Assembly (NCBI GenBank): GCA_039881145.1
Contig: JAYKKI010000013.1
Coordinates: 40,939,501 to 41,003,500 of the forward strand
Length of the DNA stretch: 64,000 nt
Reading direction: 5' to 3'
From: Druceiella hillmani
Lineage: Eukaryota; Arthropoda; Insecta; Lepidoptera; Hepialidae
This document shows positions 47,261-60,378 of the stretch, in pieces. How positions within the stretch are numbered: the stretch's first letter is position 1; the number at the start of each line of letters is the position of its first letter. The notes under the pieces are model-generated. The model had not been told where the DNA came from and ran no database searches. It saw only the letters and a program-made list of their open reading frames with translations. A program made the position numbers and the translations under genes.

Positions 47261-48394
47261 TTCCTAAATCTTTCTCCTCTCCTTAATTTTTATCAATTTA
47301 TGTTCATTAATTACCTGTTATTTTTCTTTGTTAGATTGACATTTCAATTACAATTGTTTTTAATATTATTTTGGTTATTATATTCGCAATCTGTTGCAGT
47401 CTCCCACAACACTGCATTTTATTACTACATTCTTTTACTGAAACATGTTATTTCATATCGCATTCAAATGGTAAGACCTATAAATAAATAAATTAAAAAA
47501 TTATTAATAAGTCAAAATTGTAATTATTTAATTTATCCAACTTTGTTTTTTATAGATTCGCTAGTTTCGTTTTCAACGAGACTCTTCGGTGAGAATGTGT
47601 TTTCAACGATATTATGTTTCTCAAACCCAACCAGTGGAACGATTCGTTTTTATATCGCCTTTGCTCCAACTTAATTTTAATTATCTTAAAAATAAATATA
47701 ATTTACGCATTTGTAATTTAAATATAATTTATAGAATTATTTAGCTGAATATCGATAATTACGTGATATAGTTAACACCTCTTCGAAATTTTCTAATAAG
47801 ATTGTATAATGTTATTCTAAATTGTTCTAAAATAAGGAGAATTTAAATAGCTTTCAATTAATATTATTATATCGATTTATTTTAAAATATTGATGTACGA
47901 ATTATACAAAAATATAAACAATTATGGTAATTACGTAACCCAAATAATTGGGTATTGCCATATTGAGTTTAATAGCTGTTTATCTATACACAAACTATAA
48001 TACTAATAAAATACATCATGTCAAATTTTCAGTACTCGCAATAAAACAGATTACTTTAACGGAACATACCTAAAAATATATCACAATGCATATCTCTACA
48101 TATAATATAACTCTAGAATTGACCTGTTTATACACTGAGAATTTTTACCAAAAAAATATTTAAGAGCACATAATAGAAATTACAAGAAACAATAATATTG
48201 CCTTTGGAATGTTTATATATTTGTCTATTTGCGCGTCTGTTTAAACAAGTATCATATAAAAAATACTAATTCAGATGGATTTTTTTTAAAAAGTGGTATT
48301 TAAATTGAGGTAATACATAATTTTTATTTCACCATATTTTTATATTTTGAAAAATTAATTTATATTGCATTAATAAAATGACAACAAAGGAGTG
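47261..48394. other. AT-rich gene-free stretch with scraps of the 650-bp repeat
   Basis: gacctgtttatacactgagaa (48120) and gtctatttgcgcgtctgttta (48224) recall internal landmarks of the repeat copies at 41 and 49 kb, but are too isolated to delimit. Confidence 0.45.
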
Positions 48395-49009
48395 TGTTTG
48401 GCCTGGACGAAATAGGCATGGCCAGAGGTATGGTGTGATGTGGGAGGCGTAGGTGCGTACGTAATCAATCTGAAATGGTTCGTACGTAATCAATCTGAAT
48501 GCGGGTAAATGCATAAGGGCAGACGTCGTTGTTGGTCATTTCTCACACATAAGATGTTATTTTTCGACGTCCTATTTACTTTATTTCTCAACTCTTGAAA
48601 ATTTTAATCTGTTGCAATATTTTTAATTTAATCGCTTTTATAGCTTTAGTAAATTAATATGATTGTTACGTACTTTACTATCATAGATATATTAATGAGT
48701 ATAACTCAAACAGCAACAATGAAAGGTAGAACCTTGCCTATATTGAAAGCGTTTACGAAAAAAATACTACGATGATAACAAAAATATTGTTATTGGAGTT
48801 ATTTCCTGTTTATTTGTTTGTTTTGTTTGTCCACGCATAACGTAACAAGTACTGACACAATCCGAATGGTTCTTCAAAAGAATATAAATATGAACTGGAA
48901 GTAATATTTAGTTTTTATTTCATCGCAATTAATTATATTTATGAGAAGATATTCAAATAATATTTTCAAAAATTCATTAATATTGCATTATTATAATAAC
49001 AAGAAAGAA
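48395..49009 (+). mobile_element. ~650-bp dispersed repeat, copy 2 (tail missing)
   Basis: It carries ggcctggacgaaataggc, gaggcgtaggtgcg, aatctgaatgcgggtaaatgcataagggcagacgtcg and, further on, cctgtttatttgtttgt. It lacks the cgaagtcgcggg end before copy 3 begins. A 25-bp tandem duplication (cgtacgtaatcaatctgaa at 48456 and 48481) is private to this copy. Confidence 0.6.
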
Positions 49010-49664
49010 GTGACTACTACTCGTTGCGTAGTAATTACATAAATATATAGTGTACTTATATACACCGGTATATGTTGCTACATTTATTTTTAAATTGCGC
49101 AGTGAAATTTTTCAACTGGTCACATATTGGTAAAATGAACGTAGTAAGAAAAAAATATCGAGTGGTGCGGGAAGGGTAGAAGATTAAATGAGCAATCTGA
49201 ATGCAGGCAGACGCAAATATTATTATCGCGTATTTTATTGCGGGTAATAAACCTCAATCCCATATTGACATATTTATACCTAGAAGGTATTTAGAAAAAA
49301 AAGAACATTTAGGGGCAAAAATAACAGAAAACAAAAATATTTTGTTTAGAATGTCTGTTCGTTTGTCTAATCTGTGAAATCGTTTATTTATTAGTGCATT
49401 ACACAATAATGGTCATAAGGATTTCTGTGAATTTTTAAGTGATTGATTCTGTTAGATCTGGCTTAATATATAAACAATATTTTATCGCAATCGACCGTTA
49501 AAGAAAGAAAAGATAATTGGACCTTCCAATACAATATAAATTTACTTAAAAAAGGTTTGTTATATCATTTTTGTAAAAATGGCGTACGTGTTGCTAAATT
49601 AACGTTAATTTAATAATACTTTCTAAACGTTCACATGCGAACGAAGTCACAAGTACAGCTGGTA
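49010..49664 (+). mobile_element. ~650-bp dispersed repeat, copy 3
   Basis: In order: ttgctacatttatttttaaattgcgcagtgaaatttttc, aatctgaatgcaggcagacgc, atgtctgttcgtttgtcta, gttagatctggctt, gttaatttaataatactttc, and the end gcgaacgaagtcacaagtacagctgg. It is the same length class as copy 1. Its 3' end runs straight into the compound microsatellite at 49672. Confidence 0.7.
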
Positions 49665-49671
49665 ATAAACA

Positions 49672-49973
49672 CACACACACATGAATGCCCACGCAAACGC
49701 ACACGTGCGCGCGAGCATGAACGACAAACGCACGCACGCACGCACGCATGCACGCACGCATGTACGAACGCACGCACGCACGCAAGCACGCACGCTCGCA
49801 AGCACTCACGCACGCACGCACGCATGCACGCACGCACGCACGCACGCACGGACACATGCACGCATGCACGCAAGCTCGCACGCACGCGCGCTCTTGCACA
49901 CATACACACCCACACACACATATATATAGGTATATATATATATGTGTATATGTATATATGTGTGTGTGTGTGT
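49672..49973. repeat. compound (CA)-(CGCA)-(CA)-(TA)-(TG) microsatellite
   Basis: A short CA tract leads into about 170 bp of cgcacgca units with catg/cgaa variants, then a second CA tract, an alternating TA segment, and a TG tract. Because CA and TG blocks flank TA, the right part (49902-49973) can fold on itself. The several long Arg/His/Ala/Cys-rich frames here are translations of the repeat and do not mark genes. Confidence 0.96.
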
Positions 49974-52347
49974 ATCATCTAAGTCCAATGCATGTTTTTT
50001 TAAACATACGATTAAATCATTTCAATTATTTTCATCAATAATTTAATCGTTCGATTTGATCAATTTTGTTTAACGTTCGATTCCGTTTAATAACCAAATT
50101 TTGCAAAATGAAAAAGTGTTTAAAAGAAAAAATAATTTGAAAATCATAGACGAATTTTTCAATTTTAAGTACCTTTTTTACTTTCCACGTGTATTCTACT
50201 ACCAGCCATAAGTCCACATGTCTTTTACATCACTGTGATTTTTCCACAATGGTCGACCCTTTTCATGTCCAACGACGACAAAGACTTAATTTATGGTTTC
50301 TTCAGTTAAAACGGCGCCAGATTTAATGATGGTATCAAACTAAGATCAGATTTGCAAAGACAGCTTCTGGAAACACCGAGATTTTAAAGTATGAGAAATA
50401 ATATAATGTACTCGTACAGGGACAATCATGGAGCAATTTAAAATGTGCAACAATTAGAATTTCAATAATATATTTTACAAATTTCCTATAAGTTGACACC
50501 ATATATCATATTAGCCATAAATTATTTTGTTTTTAATAATAGATAATCCTCGTCCGTAATAATAAGTAATGGCAAGTCGGCGCGGATCGCTCCCACTTTT
50601 TGCAAGTGTGGTACTATGTTCGACTCGTCCGAAGCCAGTAAGGCTGTGCCATCGGCATGATTACAACTTCAACTAACATTAAAAGGAACATTTTGAACCT
50701 ATACTCTGTTGAATAATGTAAAATAAGAAGAGGAAATGAATTTTGAATAACGAATTCAAAGTTTTTCATTAATTTCAATTTTCGGCAATAACCCCAAGCA
50801 TTTCGACAATTTTCTAACACCACGAAAATTTTGCGACCGGGAGCTATAAACGTAAGTAAAATTAAACAAGTGTATGTAAAACGTGCTTTAAAATACACAC
50901 CAGGCTGTTTCTGTGCCACTATTAACAATCCATCACCATTAGAAAAATTTATGATATTATGCAAAGTAACGAGTACATTGCAGCTTTTCTGGTAATCCTT
51001 AAGAATCTAAAAGTCCGACGGATGTTCAAACGGTCTTTCGGAGACGCTCTAAATACACGCATCCGATGGGTTTTCAAAAAGCTTTTAGTAGCCGTTAAAT
51101 AATGGTGCACGGTCTTCATATTCATGTATATTACATGATATACTACGGTGCTTTACTCAGTTTAAATTTAATAATGCTAGACTAATACATTCATATTTAG
51201 TCAATAATACTATTTAAGGTTCACTTTTGGTATTATTTGTCGTATTAAACAATTTTGGAATTTTTTAGAACCTGTATAACTTCATCACAAATACAATATA
51301 TTTAAATGTAAAGTCGATTGCCAGTGCCAAACGGAAAGGTGAATTTCGTAGAATTTTTGGTATTGCCAAGGAAATAACAAAAGTAAGGAGCGGTGTGCGA
51401 GATGTAGATATTTTTTACATATTAACTAAATTGTTATTATTTATGAGATGGGAATTCAGTAATTATGGTGTATATTCTGCTTATGATTAGTCACGATAAA
51501 CTGAAACACAGTAGTAATCTTTTTTTCTTTTGAAATGCTCAATGTTTAACAAACCCAAGATAAATTCGTCGCTAACAATTTATGTGTTCAGTAATTAATA
51601 TTTCATTCTTACATTTCTTTGTTTCTAGTTCTCGCAATCTCAATTAAAATCATGTTCCATCTCACATAACTTGCCGTGTGAGTGTTGTCCCTGTGTTTTA
51701 CTGAACGAATAAATTTTCAATTAAATTTTATAGTTTAATCGCAAATGTTCAACGGTTATTGTTTGGACTACCATTGTTACTTTATTAACACACATTTGTA
51801 TCAATAGAAAAGTTTTTGTTTTTTAATACAGGATCAAATTATATGCCAATTGAAAATTTATTTGGAAAATGGTTTAACGAAATGGGGAAATAGTGAAACA
51901 TTTCTAATGATAATGATATTTCAAAGCACGTGAAAAGTGAACCAAATACATAATTTAATCACGTTTCAATCGAGGACGCGCTTAAAAATTATCAGTTCAC
52001 GACATTTTAATAAGTTGGAAACGAGATAAAATTAAAATAGAATAATTTTTCTAAACATATTTCATTAAAACGCTAAATTTTTTGAAAAATTCTTTACCAG
52101 TATGTTACTTCGAAATGAGAATTAATTTAATATAGAACGTTACAAATATTGTTTTTACTTTTGTGATGAATTCAATAGCAACGTACAAATTAATGAAATG
52201 CTGGCCATATGTATTCAATATTATTGTGTTACCATTTAATATTATATCTCAAATGTCAAAAACAATACCCAAATAAGATTAAACTGTGTGTCCGACGGTA
52301 AGCTTTCATTTCTACACGTGGTGGGAAAAAGGAACTAGTTAGTCTGG
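49974..52347. other. AT-rich gene-free stretch
   Basis: No gene is recognised. The minus-strand frame at 50614-50964 (116 codons) is hydrophobic and featureless. A patch at 51010-51110 is more balanced. Confidence 0.55.
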
Positions 52348-52470
52348 GCTGAGATTAAATTGGTTTATGTTGGATTACATTTGATTGGATTAGGTTATAT
52401 TGTACGAGATTAATTAGGATGGATTAAATTTTATTAGATTAGGATAGGCTGCGTTAGGTAAGATTATGTT
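52348..52470. repeat. TTAGG-like degenerate block (opposite strand sense)
   Basis: Words ggattaggtta, gattacatttgattgga, agattaggataggct and gttaggtaagatt recur. It is the complement sense of the block at 34.8-35.1 kb and equally irregular. Confidence 0.65.
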
Positions 52471-54699
52471 ATTTCCATAGCAGTAGGAAAATTCAAACTA
52501 CACATCTCCGCGAGAGAGGAGAGGCACCAGAAGCATCGCGTCTCTTTCTCCCGTACCCTCTCTGACTTCAAACATCGCTCCCTCCTTTATACTTGTTTCT
52601 AAATAATAACCAGATGTTTTCATATCTGAACGTCCGATAAAGGAAGATGTTTGGTTTATTTACGAGAATATTATTGCATTTATTAAAAGTATTTATAATA
52701 TAAGAATTGTATAACCCAAAATGGTGTGTTTCCATTTTATTTGTTCAAGACGAAATTCATCTGAAGTAGGATAACTGTTCGCCCGTTACTCGAGCACGAT
52801 TTCGTTTCAACATCCGTTTCATTAATTATAATTTAAAAAACTAAGCGCACAACAGTATGCATGCAATTTCTCGAAAGCCGTTCGCGCGCTATCGGTGTTA
52901 TTTACATGAACCATTTTGAGCCACCTTTGACACTACTCCAACTCAATGGGATACCATGGCGCTGATAGAAGCGCTACCACGACGATCTTTTTCAATCTTA
53001 AATATCGTAAATTTTGTCAAATACTGTGAGATTTAGAACATAACCAAACAAAAAAATTAAACAAACAAGTAAATTTTGGAAAAATTAAAATCTTTTCAAA
53101 AATTCAATGGAAACCTAATGGAATGTTTTTTTTCATAATTTTACATGTAGCAGCTTCGTAGATTGGGAGGGGTATGTTTTGTATACCTTTTCAATAAATA
53201 TTTTTTTGAATAACGTTTTTGGGAAAGTTCTTTTTTTCGTTTGAGACACAAAACTTCAAAAATATTAAATTTAGAAATATTTTGGTAGAGAATATTTACT
53301 TAAAAATTATAAATTGACCTAATCTGGACACTCAAATTTGAAGCTTCCCATTAAATATATGAGTCTTAAAACTTAAATGTCTCTCTGCGGTTCATAATTT
53401 ATTTGTCATTGTCACATAACTCATAAACATTTTATCCATGAAGTATACAGTTAGTTTATACCTTACTTATTCAAGAACACGAGACAAATGTTCCAAAGAA
53501 AAGTTATCACCCGCTTATATAAATGCGAAGCATTACTACGAATATCAGCATGTAGCCATGTGTTTAAAAAGACGGGCTTATGGAGCTTTTTCTTTGGCAT
53601 ATTAACAAATATCACATTTTCTTTCATTTTTGGCGCTTGTTATTTTGTCTGTGTAATTAAAACAAGTTATAAGCTTATTTTGCAACTAATATTTTGAGAG
53701 GAGTTTTGTGAAGATGGTAAATTGAAAAGACAAGCACAATAAAGATGCAGAAGAGAGCGCTATATTCAACAGACGAAAATCATGGTGAACGTTGTGAGCG
53801 TCAAAATCATTATCTCTTTACTATTGTCAATTAACTTACTCGTCATTAATTATGAAGAGATGAAGGGGTTAGAAGAAAGACCTTAATTTAATTTTAGAAA
53901 TATTACCAACTATACAGTCTGCCACAACTGAAAGGGGAAGCTGGTATTTTTCACCATTTTTAATCGATTGTTCATTATAACCATCATAAAAGTCCTATTT
54001 TAGCATGAAATTTCATGATTGATCAAAATGACTATTAAAGTTTTTATGAGAAAAGATTTTTCTCGATATTATTGTTATTTATTTTTCAGGATACTTGTTA
54101 GTAATATCACCAGACCAATTATGTTTTTGGTAGTATTTTACAAAAAATGGATTTCTATGTTCTTCAAAAGGAGCTCATAAAATTAATTTGTTTTTTAAGG
54201 TTCCTTAGTTTAAGATAGAACTCTTTTTACTCTGCATCGTCATGACTGTATCTCCGTCAATCTATCACAGATTTTCCAGAATCTTATATCACTGTGAACG
54301 ATTATTTCACATTTATACCTCATACGGAAATAATAATTAGCAGGTGGGTCACAGGGTATCACTGTCTTCTAAAACTAAATTAATTTCTCATTTAGTACTT
54401 TTGATGTTTGAATAAAAAATGCTAAATGAGAACTTAATTTCAATTTAGAGGAAATATTCAGCTTCAAAGTGACATACGATATCGTATTCCTCGCTGAATT
54501 TTCATTTGAAAAATTTGTTATTGTCCTAGTAACAGTAGTTTAGTTCCTAACTAATATAATACAGGTAAGAGTGCCTCTCGACAGAATCCATCGAATCCAT
54601 GAATTACAGCATCATAATTCTTTCAATTTAAGTCCGATTGTAACAGACTTTAGAGGAAAACTCAGAATAATTACAGCAATACATAGAAGTATATAAGAC

Positions 54700-54850
54700 A
54701 TAAGTTCCATACATCAAAAAGAAAGACTGAATCAACACCTATGACGGTTTGTTCGTCTGTCACAGCCGTTTTTCTTAATCGCTTTACATAGAAATTTGAA
54801 AATTTTAATAGTAATGCAGTATATTAACCCATATATATATATCAATACTG
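54700..54850 (-). repeat. fragment of the 'ccggccaag' arthropod repeat
   Basis: Plus-strand landmarks agttccata, tgacggtttgttcgtctgtc, acagccgtttttctt and tacatagaaatttgaaaat align in order with the tail half of the copy at 37.7 kb. Confidence 0.55.
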
Positions 54851-55612
54851 TACGTAATAGAAGTCGAACATTTCAGGTAGTACAATGCAGAGTAGGCTAC
54901 TGTGCTATCACATTCTGCTGCAAGTGTTGGACTGTGAGTATAAGATATAGATCAATCTATTTTGTTTATTTTTTACCAATAAACAATGCACGTTCTTTGT
55001 AATTTATATATAATTTGTTGCACATGTAAATTAAATTTATGTTAATACTAATTTATGTCAAAGAAATGTATCCAATTTTTACTTAACTACCGTGGTGGCT
55101 TGTTTGGTTTATTTATACATATTTTATTTCTTTTTTCCATATAGTACTTTAAGAGAAAACCATAAATTATTAATTGTTATTGAAGGTCTTTTGAAAATTT
55201 GTTTATTAATACTTACATAATTTGATGGAACGCTGTGAAATTATGGTTCAGCGTTTACCTATCAACATAAAAGAATTTTCTTTTTAAACTTATGTGAGCA
55301 CAAAGTCAAATGCCAATCAGCAATTATGCCAGTTTCAATATAATAATGCATAACTTCAAAAATTGCTATTTTATTCTAATGAATTTTTTTATGTAGACAT
55401 GGAAGAAATTTATATACAACATGGGCGAAGCATTTGTGCCATATTTACGTACGTAGTTATAAATTTAAAAAATATTGAAAATATTTTTAAAAAATCCCAT
55501 TTATGTAAGGAATAAAGGCTTATAAATGAAAAGTATTTGTGAAATAAAGATTTTGTTATTTTCATATATTTGTATTCATAAAAATATTTATACGAGCATT
55601 TTATGGAGGTTA

Positions 55613-55664
55613 CAAATGTAACATTACAAATGTAACATTACAAGTGTAACATTACAAACATAAG
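55613..55664. repeat. 14-bp tandem repeat, ~3.5 copies
   Basis: acaaatgtaacatt repeats three times (one copy with aagtgt), then acaaacat. Confidence 0.95.
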
Positions 55665-57230
55665 GTACACAATATATTGTTTTTTTTTTACGTTTTGTCC
55701 TTCAAGATAATGGAATTTTGTTAAGATTTGCAGTTAATAATTTTGAAGAACCTAAGGTAACATACAGGTTTTATTTTATTGCAATCGACTTACTAGAAAA
55801 AATGATACGGTAATTTAAATTTCTTTACTTACTTGAAAGAGTTTTCTTTACAAGTATCATAAATTGAATTACATGTATTAATCTTACAGTTAACATTTTC
55901 CAATGATCGACGCAAACTAAGCGGCGGGTGTAGCTTCTGATATATATACATTAACAAAATTCTCATTTTGACATCTAGTACAATAAATATTCGCAGCCAA
56001 CGCATAAACATATCGAATACCGACAAAACTTTAAAGTGGTACAAATAAATTTACAAACAGGTTTACGTATTCATTTCGATTGAATGCGTTCATTCATATT
56101 TATTTGTGCAGCGCAGACAAATATGACCGATATTTACCATTCAAAGTATTCCCATATTCAAATAGACAACGGGAAAATAGCGGAAATGGGATTTGAAAAC
56201 GATTTTCCTGTTAGCTTTGTTTTCATAGATAATATCCGCTGTGGTAACCAACGCTGGAAAAACTATTACCGATGAACTAATACTATGTATGGGGAATCAT
56301 AGGGCTTAAAATGGTCTAAAGTTTACGATATCATTTACCTATTTTTCGTGTATAAGACACGGTTTTGATGATAATAAAAGTGCTTGGAAAAAAAAATGGC
56401 CAAGTACAGGTAAATTTATTAATCCTCGTTTAAATAAACATCACAGTTACTTTGTGCGTCTCCATAATTTTAGTAATTTAATTGAACAGTGAAATTTCAA
56501 TTATATGACTAAAATTAAATTGTAATTCCTATTAGTAGTTTAAAATAAATTAAAAGAATTTTAAAAGAAAACGAAATAGCAATACAATTTTAATGACGTT
56601 CGGCGCACGTATTAGAGGACGGATAATGGGTGGGGAAGCGGGCACACTTGGCGCAGAAATATCTTATGTGTGTCATTTTGCGGTACATTATTATATTTTT
56701 GTTAACTATAATACACCACGGGACTACGTTCGTAAAAGGAACCAATACATGTCGAAAAAGTTGCATTAGAGATGATCCTGTATGCTTTGTAATATAGATC
56801 AATTATTAATAAGAAATTAGAAGGTGTTTGCTAACCTTTAGATGAGCTTTAGACCGCGGGAATATTCCAAGTGCACCATTATGGTATCTTCGTCAAAGTA
56901 AAATAAAGCACAAGAGTACGTTAACAGAAGACAAAGGTTATCAAAAAACCTTAAGCAAATAATTTAATGGAAACCGTAAGAAGTCTGAGCGGGTTAATAA
57001 GAGTAAAATTAGAAAAAATATTTGCAGAAATTTTCTTTCAATATTTACAATTCTCAAGAAACAGGATATTTGAAATTTAAATTAATTACAAATTGTCATA
57101 TTGACACGTACTTGGTAGATTTTTTAATTTATGTAAAATATTCACCGTGTATATTAATATATACGATAATGGGATAAATTTTCCATTTTGTACCAATTGG
57201 TTAAAAGATATTTTAATGGAATTGTGACCG

Positions 57231-57474
57231 ATGGATATTTACAATATTGTCAATGCAATACAATGGCCTCCTTGCCGGAAATTTCAAAGTAGTATCTATT
57301 GTTTTTGTGTATAACACGACCTTAAATGGATATTTGCCATCTTTTCAATGCAATACAATGGCCTCCTTGCCGGAAATTTGAAAGTAGTATCTATTGTTTT
57401 TGCGTATGACACGACCTTGAATGGATATTTGCCATCTTGTCAATGCAATACAATAGCCTCCTTGCCGGAAATTT
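57231..57474. repeat. 95-bp tandem repeat, ~2.6 copies
   Basis: atggatattt recurs at 57231, 57326 and 57421, and caatgcaatacaat at 57251, 57346 and 57441, an exact 95-bp period. Each unit contains ggcctccttgccggaaattt. Copies differ by only a few substitutions. A 67-codon frame through it is a by-product. Confidence 0.97.
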
Positions 57475-58749
57475 TATCTTTCCGGAACCTAGAAATAAAT
57501 TTAATGCTTTATTTTTTCCAAAAAAAATACAAATCTCCAAATATTTATTAATTCTCTATTTATCCACTCCTTAATTTAAACAGAAATAACCTGCTACATT
57601 AGTTTCATCTCATTCAGTTCATCTTTTTATACAATCACCCATTTTACAACAATGCACTTTCATTCTTAAATTACTTTCATTTCTTACTTTTACTAATGTG
57701 ATTCAAATGACAAAAAGTGAATAAGCAAATACCACATTTGCAATTTGTTTCGGCCGCCTATCCTCGTCCCATAAATGCATTCTGATGTGCTAATGCATAT
57801 ATAATAATATGCAAAAGGATTCAATGCATGAGTAAATGAGAATGTAACATAAGGATATATTGAATTCATTTTATTAAATGTAACTGAATTATTTTATTAA
57901 TTCGTACTTTACCGATACAATCAAAATGTATTGCAATTCTATTAGAAGTTAAGTTAGTTAAATATATGAAAAGATAGTTACAAAAGCAGGATGCTTATCA
58001 TAATCATAGGAGAACCTTAAACATAGGTACAATTGTCATAAAAAATTATATTCATCCTAGCTTTAGGTTGCTTACAATCTTTCGGCTCGTTTCAGAACGA
58101 ATTGAAATTGTGGTCACTAATTGACTAGTATGAGCGCTCTATGCATGCACCCTTGTATTCATAACTGTGGTTGGTTGTTATAAAACAATTGCTTATAATT
58201 GATGGGACTGTGTAAAAATAGACGTGGCATTATTTATTTGAATTTTTTTTTTAATTTACCAAAATCTTTGTAGTAATAAATCTTAAAACCGAAATTCTTT
58301 AAATATGTGTGCCTTGTCCTTTTTTAAAGTCGTTATTTACGATTACTAGTAATATGCAAACTAAAACTAAACTGACCGATTAGATCCGTGTACTCTGTGC
58401 ACGAAAATGAATGTTTAGAGTAGGTAGCGGCATTTACGACATCCTATTATCCTAAATGAACTCGGCATATTGTAATGATCCAGAAATTGACCAACAAGCT
58501 TGCCATTTTATTTAAAAGTTGGCAACCGCTCATACATAATTAATTCTGAAATATTATCGGTATAATAAAGCTATTGCAATTATCCCGCGACAGATACATG
58601 TGTGTTGAATCTTATTAAATAGCATATTAAAACATAGCATATTGAAACTCATTAAATAGTATATTAAAACTTAATATTTGAAGGGTCAAGTAGCAATTTC
58701 ACGAATACCGTGAATTTATTTGTAAACTGTATTAATCTATTTATATCTT
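57475..58749. other. AT-rich gene-free stretch
   Basis: I see no gene or repeat here. Confidence 0.6.
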
Positions 58750-59553
58750 ACTAGTCGGTCTCAGTATGGAACTCACTTATAAATACTAATATTTGATACT
58801 AGTTGGTCTCAATTTTAAACTCACTTTTAAATATTAATACTTGATACTAATTGGTCTCGATTTTAAACTCACTTTTAAATATTAATACTTGATACTAGTT
58901 GGTCTCGATTTTAAACTCACTTTTAAATATTAATACTTGATACTAATTGGTCTCGATTTTAAACTCACTTTTAAATATTAATACTTGATACTAGTTGGTC
59001 TCAATTTTAAACTCACTTTTAAATATTAATACTTGATACTAATTGGTCTCGATTTTAAACTCACTTTTAAATATTAATACTTGATACTAGTTGGTCTCGA
59101 TTTTAAACTCACTTTTAAATATTAAAACTTGATACTAGTCGGTCTCAATTTTAAACTCACTTTTAAATATTAATACTTGATACTAGTTGGTCTCGATTTT
59201 AAACTCACTTTTAAATATTAAAACTTGATACTAGTCGGTCTCAATTTTAAACTCACTTTTAAATATTAATACTTGATACTAGTTGGTCTCGATTTTAAAC
59301 TCACTTTTAAATATTAATACTTGATATTAGTCGGTCTCAATTTTAAACTCACTTATAAATATTAATACTTGATACTAGTCGGTCTCAATTTTAAACTCAC
59401 TTATAAATATTAATACTTGATACTAGTCGATCTCCATTTTAAACTCACTTATAAATATTAATACTTGATACTAGTCGGTCTCAATTTTAAACTCACTTTT
59501 AAATAGTAATACTTGATACTAGTCTGTCTCGATTTTAAACTCACTTATAAAAT
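58750..59553. repeat. 48-bp satellite array, 16.75 copies, with dimeric order
   Basis: Units start act(a/t)(a/g)t at every 48 bp from 58750 to 59518 without a single length change. The core is ggtctc(a/g)attttaaactcac followed by ttttaaatattaatacttgat. Positions 5-7 of the unit and the base after ggtctc vary in a regular way. Units 3-8 alternate aatt/agtt, and units 8-12 alternate ttgg...cga with tcgg...caa, giving 96-bp dimers. The first and last units are the most diverged, as expected for the edges of an array grown by unequal exchange. Confidence 0.98.
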
Positions 59554-59869
59554 GCAAGTAGTATTTATGTTAGACTATTTACAATTATTAATTTTTCCCA
59601 CCATAAATATATTGCTTGTTATTTCTTTCACAGGCGTAAAAACAGAATATATATTTAAATAATGTTATTCCTCACCATGTAAACATATAAATATATTGTC
59701 TAGTATATCTTTCATAAATTAATATTTCCAAAATTTAAGTCACATTTAAAGAGTCTGCATGAATTATTGACCTGACTACATGTCATAAATTGGTCGATTA
59801 TTACTACTAGATATTAGTATAGCCTACTTAGTTGTGATAATTTCCCTTTTAATTTCGTTATACATTGCT

Positions 59870-60157
59870 ATTATTTTTGGTATGCAAAAATAGCGGTTTA
59901 GCTGATAAAAGGTGGATACACGTACCTTCAAAAAATGACCCATTTAAAGCTAAATATTTCGTAAACGTAAAATTAAAAAATGTATATCGAAAAAGTGTTC
60001 TTGACATACCCCCAATATGTATAACACTGCCAAATTTCAGCTTTATAGCACTACTAATCTGCATGTAAAACACCTGACACATACGAACGTACGAGTAAAG
60101 ACATGTAACCCTAAGAAGACAATGGCAAAACTATAAGTTTAGATATGGAACCCTAAG
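59870..60157 (+). repeat. worn interspersed repeat with 'ggaaccctaag' tail
   Basis: The 3' part reads gccaaatttcagctttatagc, ctgcatgtaaaacacctgac, catacgaacgtacg, aagaagacaatggcaaaac and tatggaaccctaaga. This order matches the tails of dispersed arthropod repeats. The start is not defined. Confidence 0.45.
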
Positions 60158-60378
60158 AATACAAAATTACGTTCGAGATGAAAAAATATTCACAAAAGTC
60201 GACCGAGCGTTAATTAATATCCATTTTTCTGGTCTCATTTCCTCCAAAGGAGGGAAATATTTTTCAATTTTCTCTTGTTTCCGCCTTTCATTTGTTGTAA
60301 AGGGATCGTTATGATGGAATGTAGAGGCAGAAATTGTTGTGTGAAAAGAATTTACCTTGTCGTTTTGAGCTTTTAATA

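Larger units (their letters stand above)
52471..57230. other. AT-rich gene-free stretch
   Basis: No gene is recognised. A patch at 52500-52570 has ccgcgagagaggagaggc facing gcgtctctttctcc, a weak inverted repeat. The patch at 52780-52990 is more balanced and contains a small hairpin (ggcgctgatagaagcgct). Confidence 0.55.

Noticed and set aside
49594..50041. Six overlapping open frames rich in Arg/His/Ala/Cys on both strands
   Set aside because: They are translations of the CGCA/CA/TG microsatellite. All frames of a 4-bp repeat stay open when it has no stop, so length is no evidence of coding.
50614..50964. 116-codon minus-strand gene
   Set aside because: The translation is hydrophobic and featureless, with no splice or promoter context; this length can arise by chance in 64 kb.
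58750..59553. CRISPR-like regular repeats
   Set aside because: The 48-bp units abut with no unique spacers, and the window is eukaryotic. It is a satellite array.
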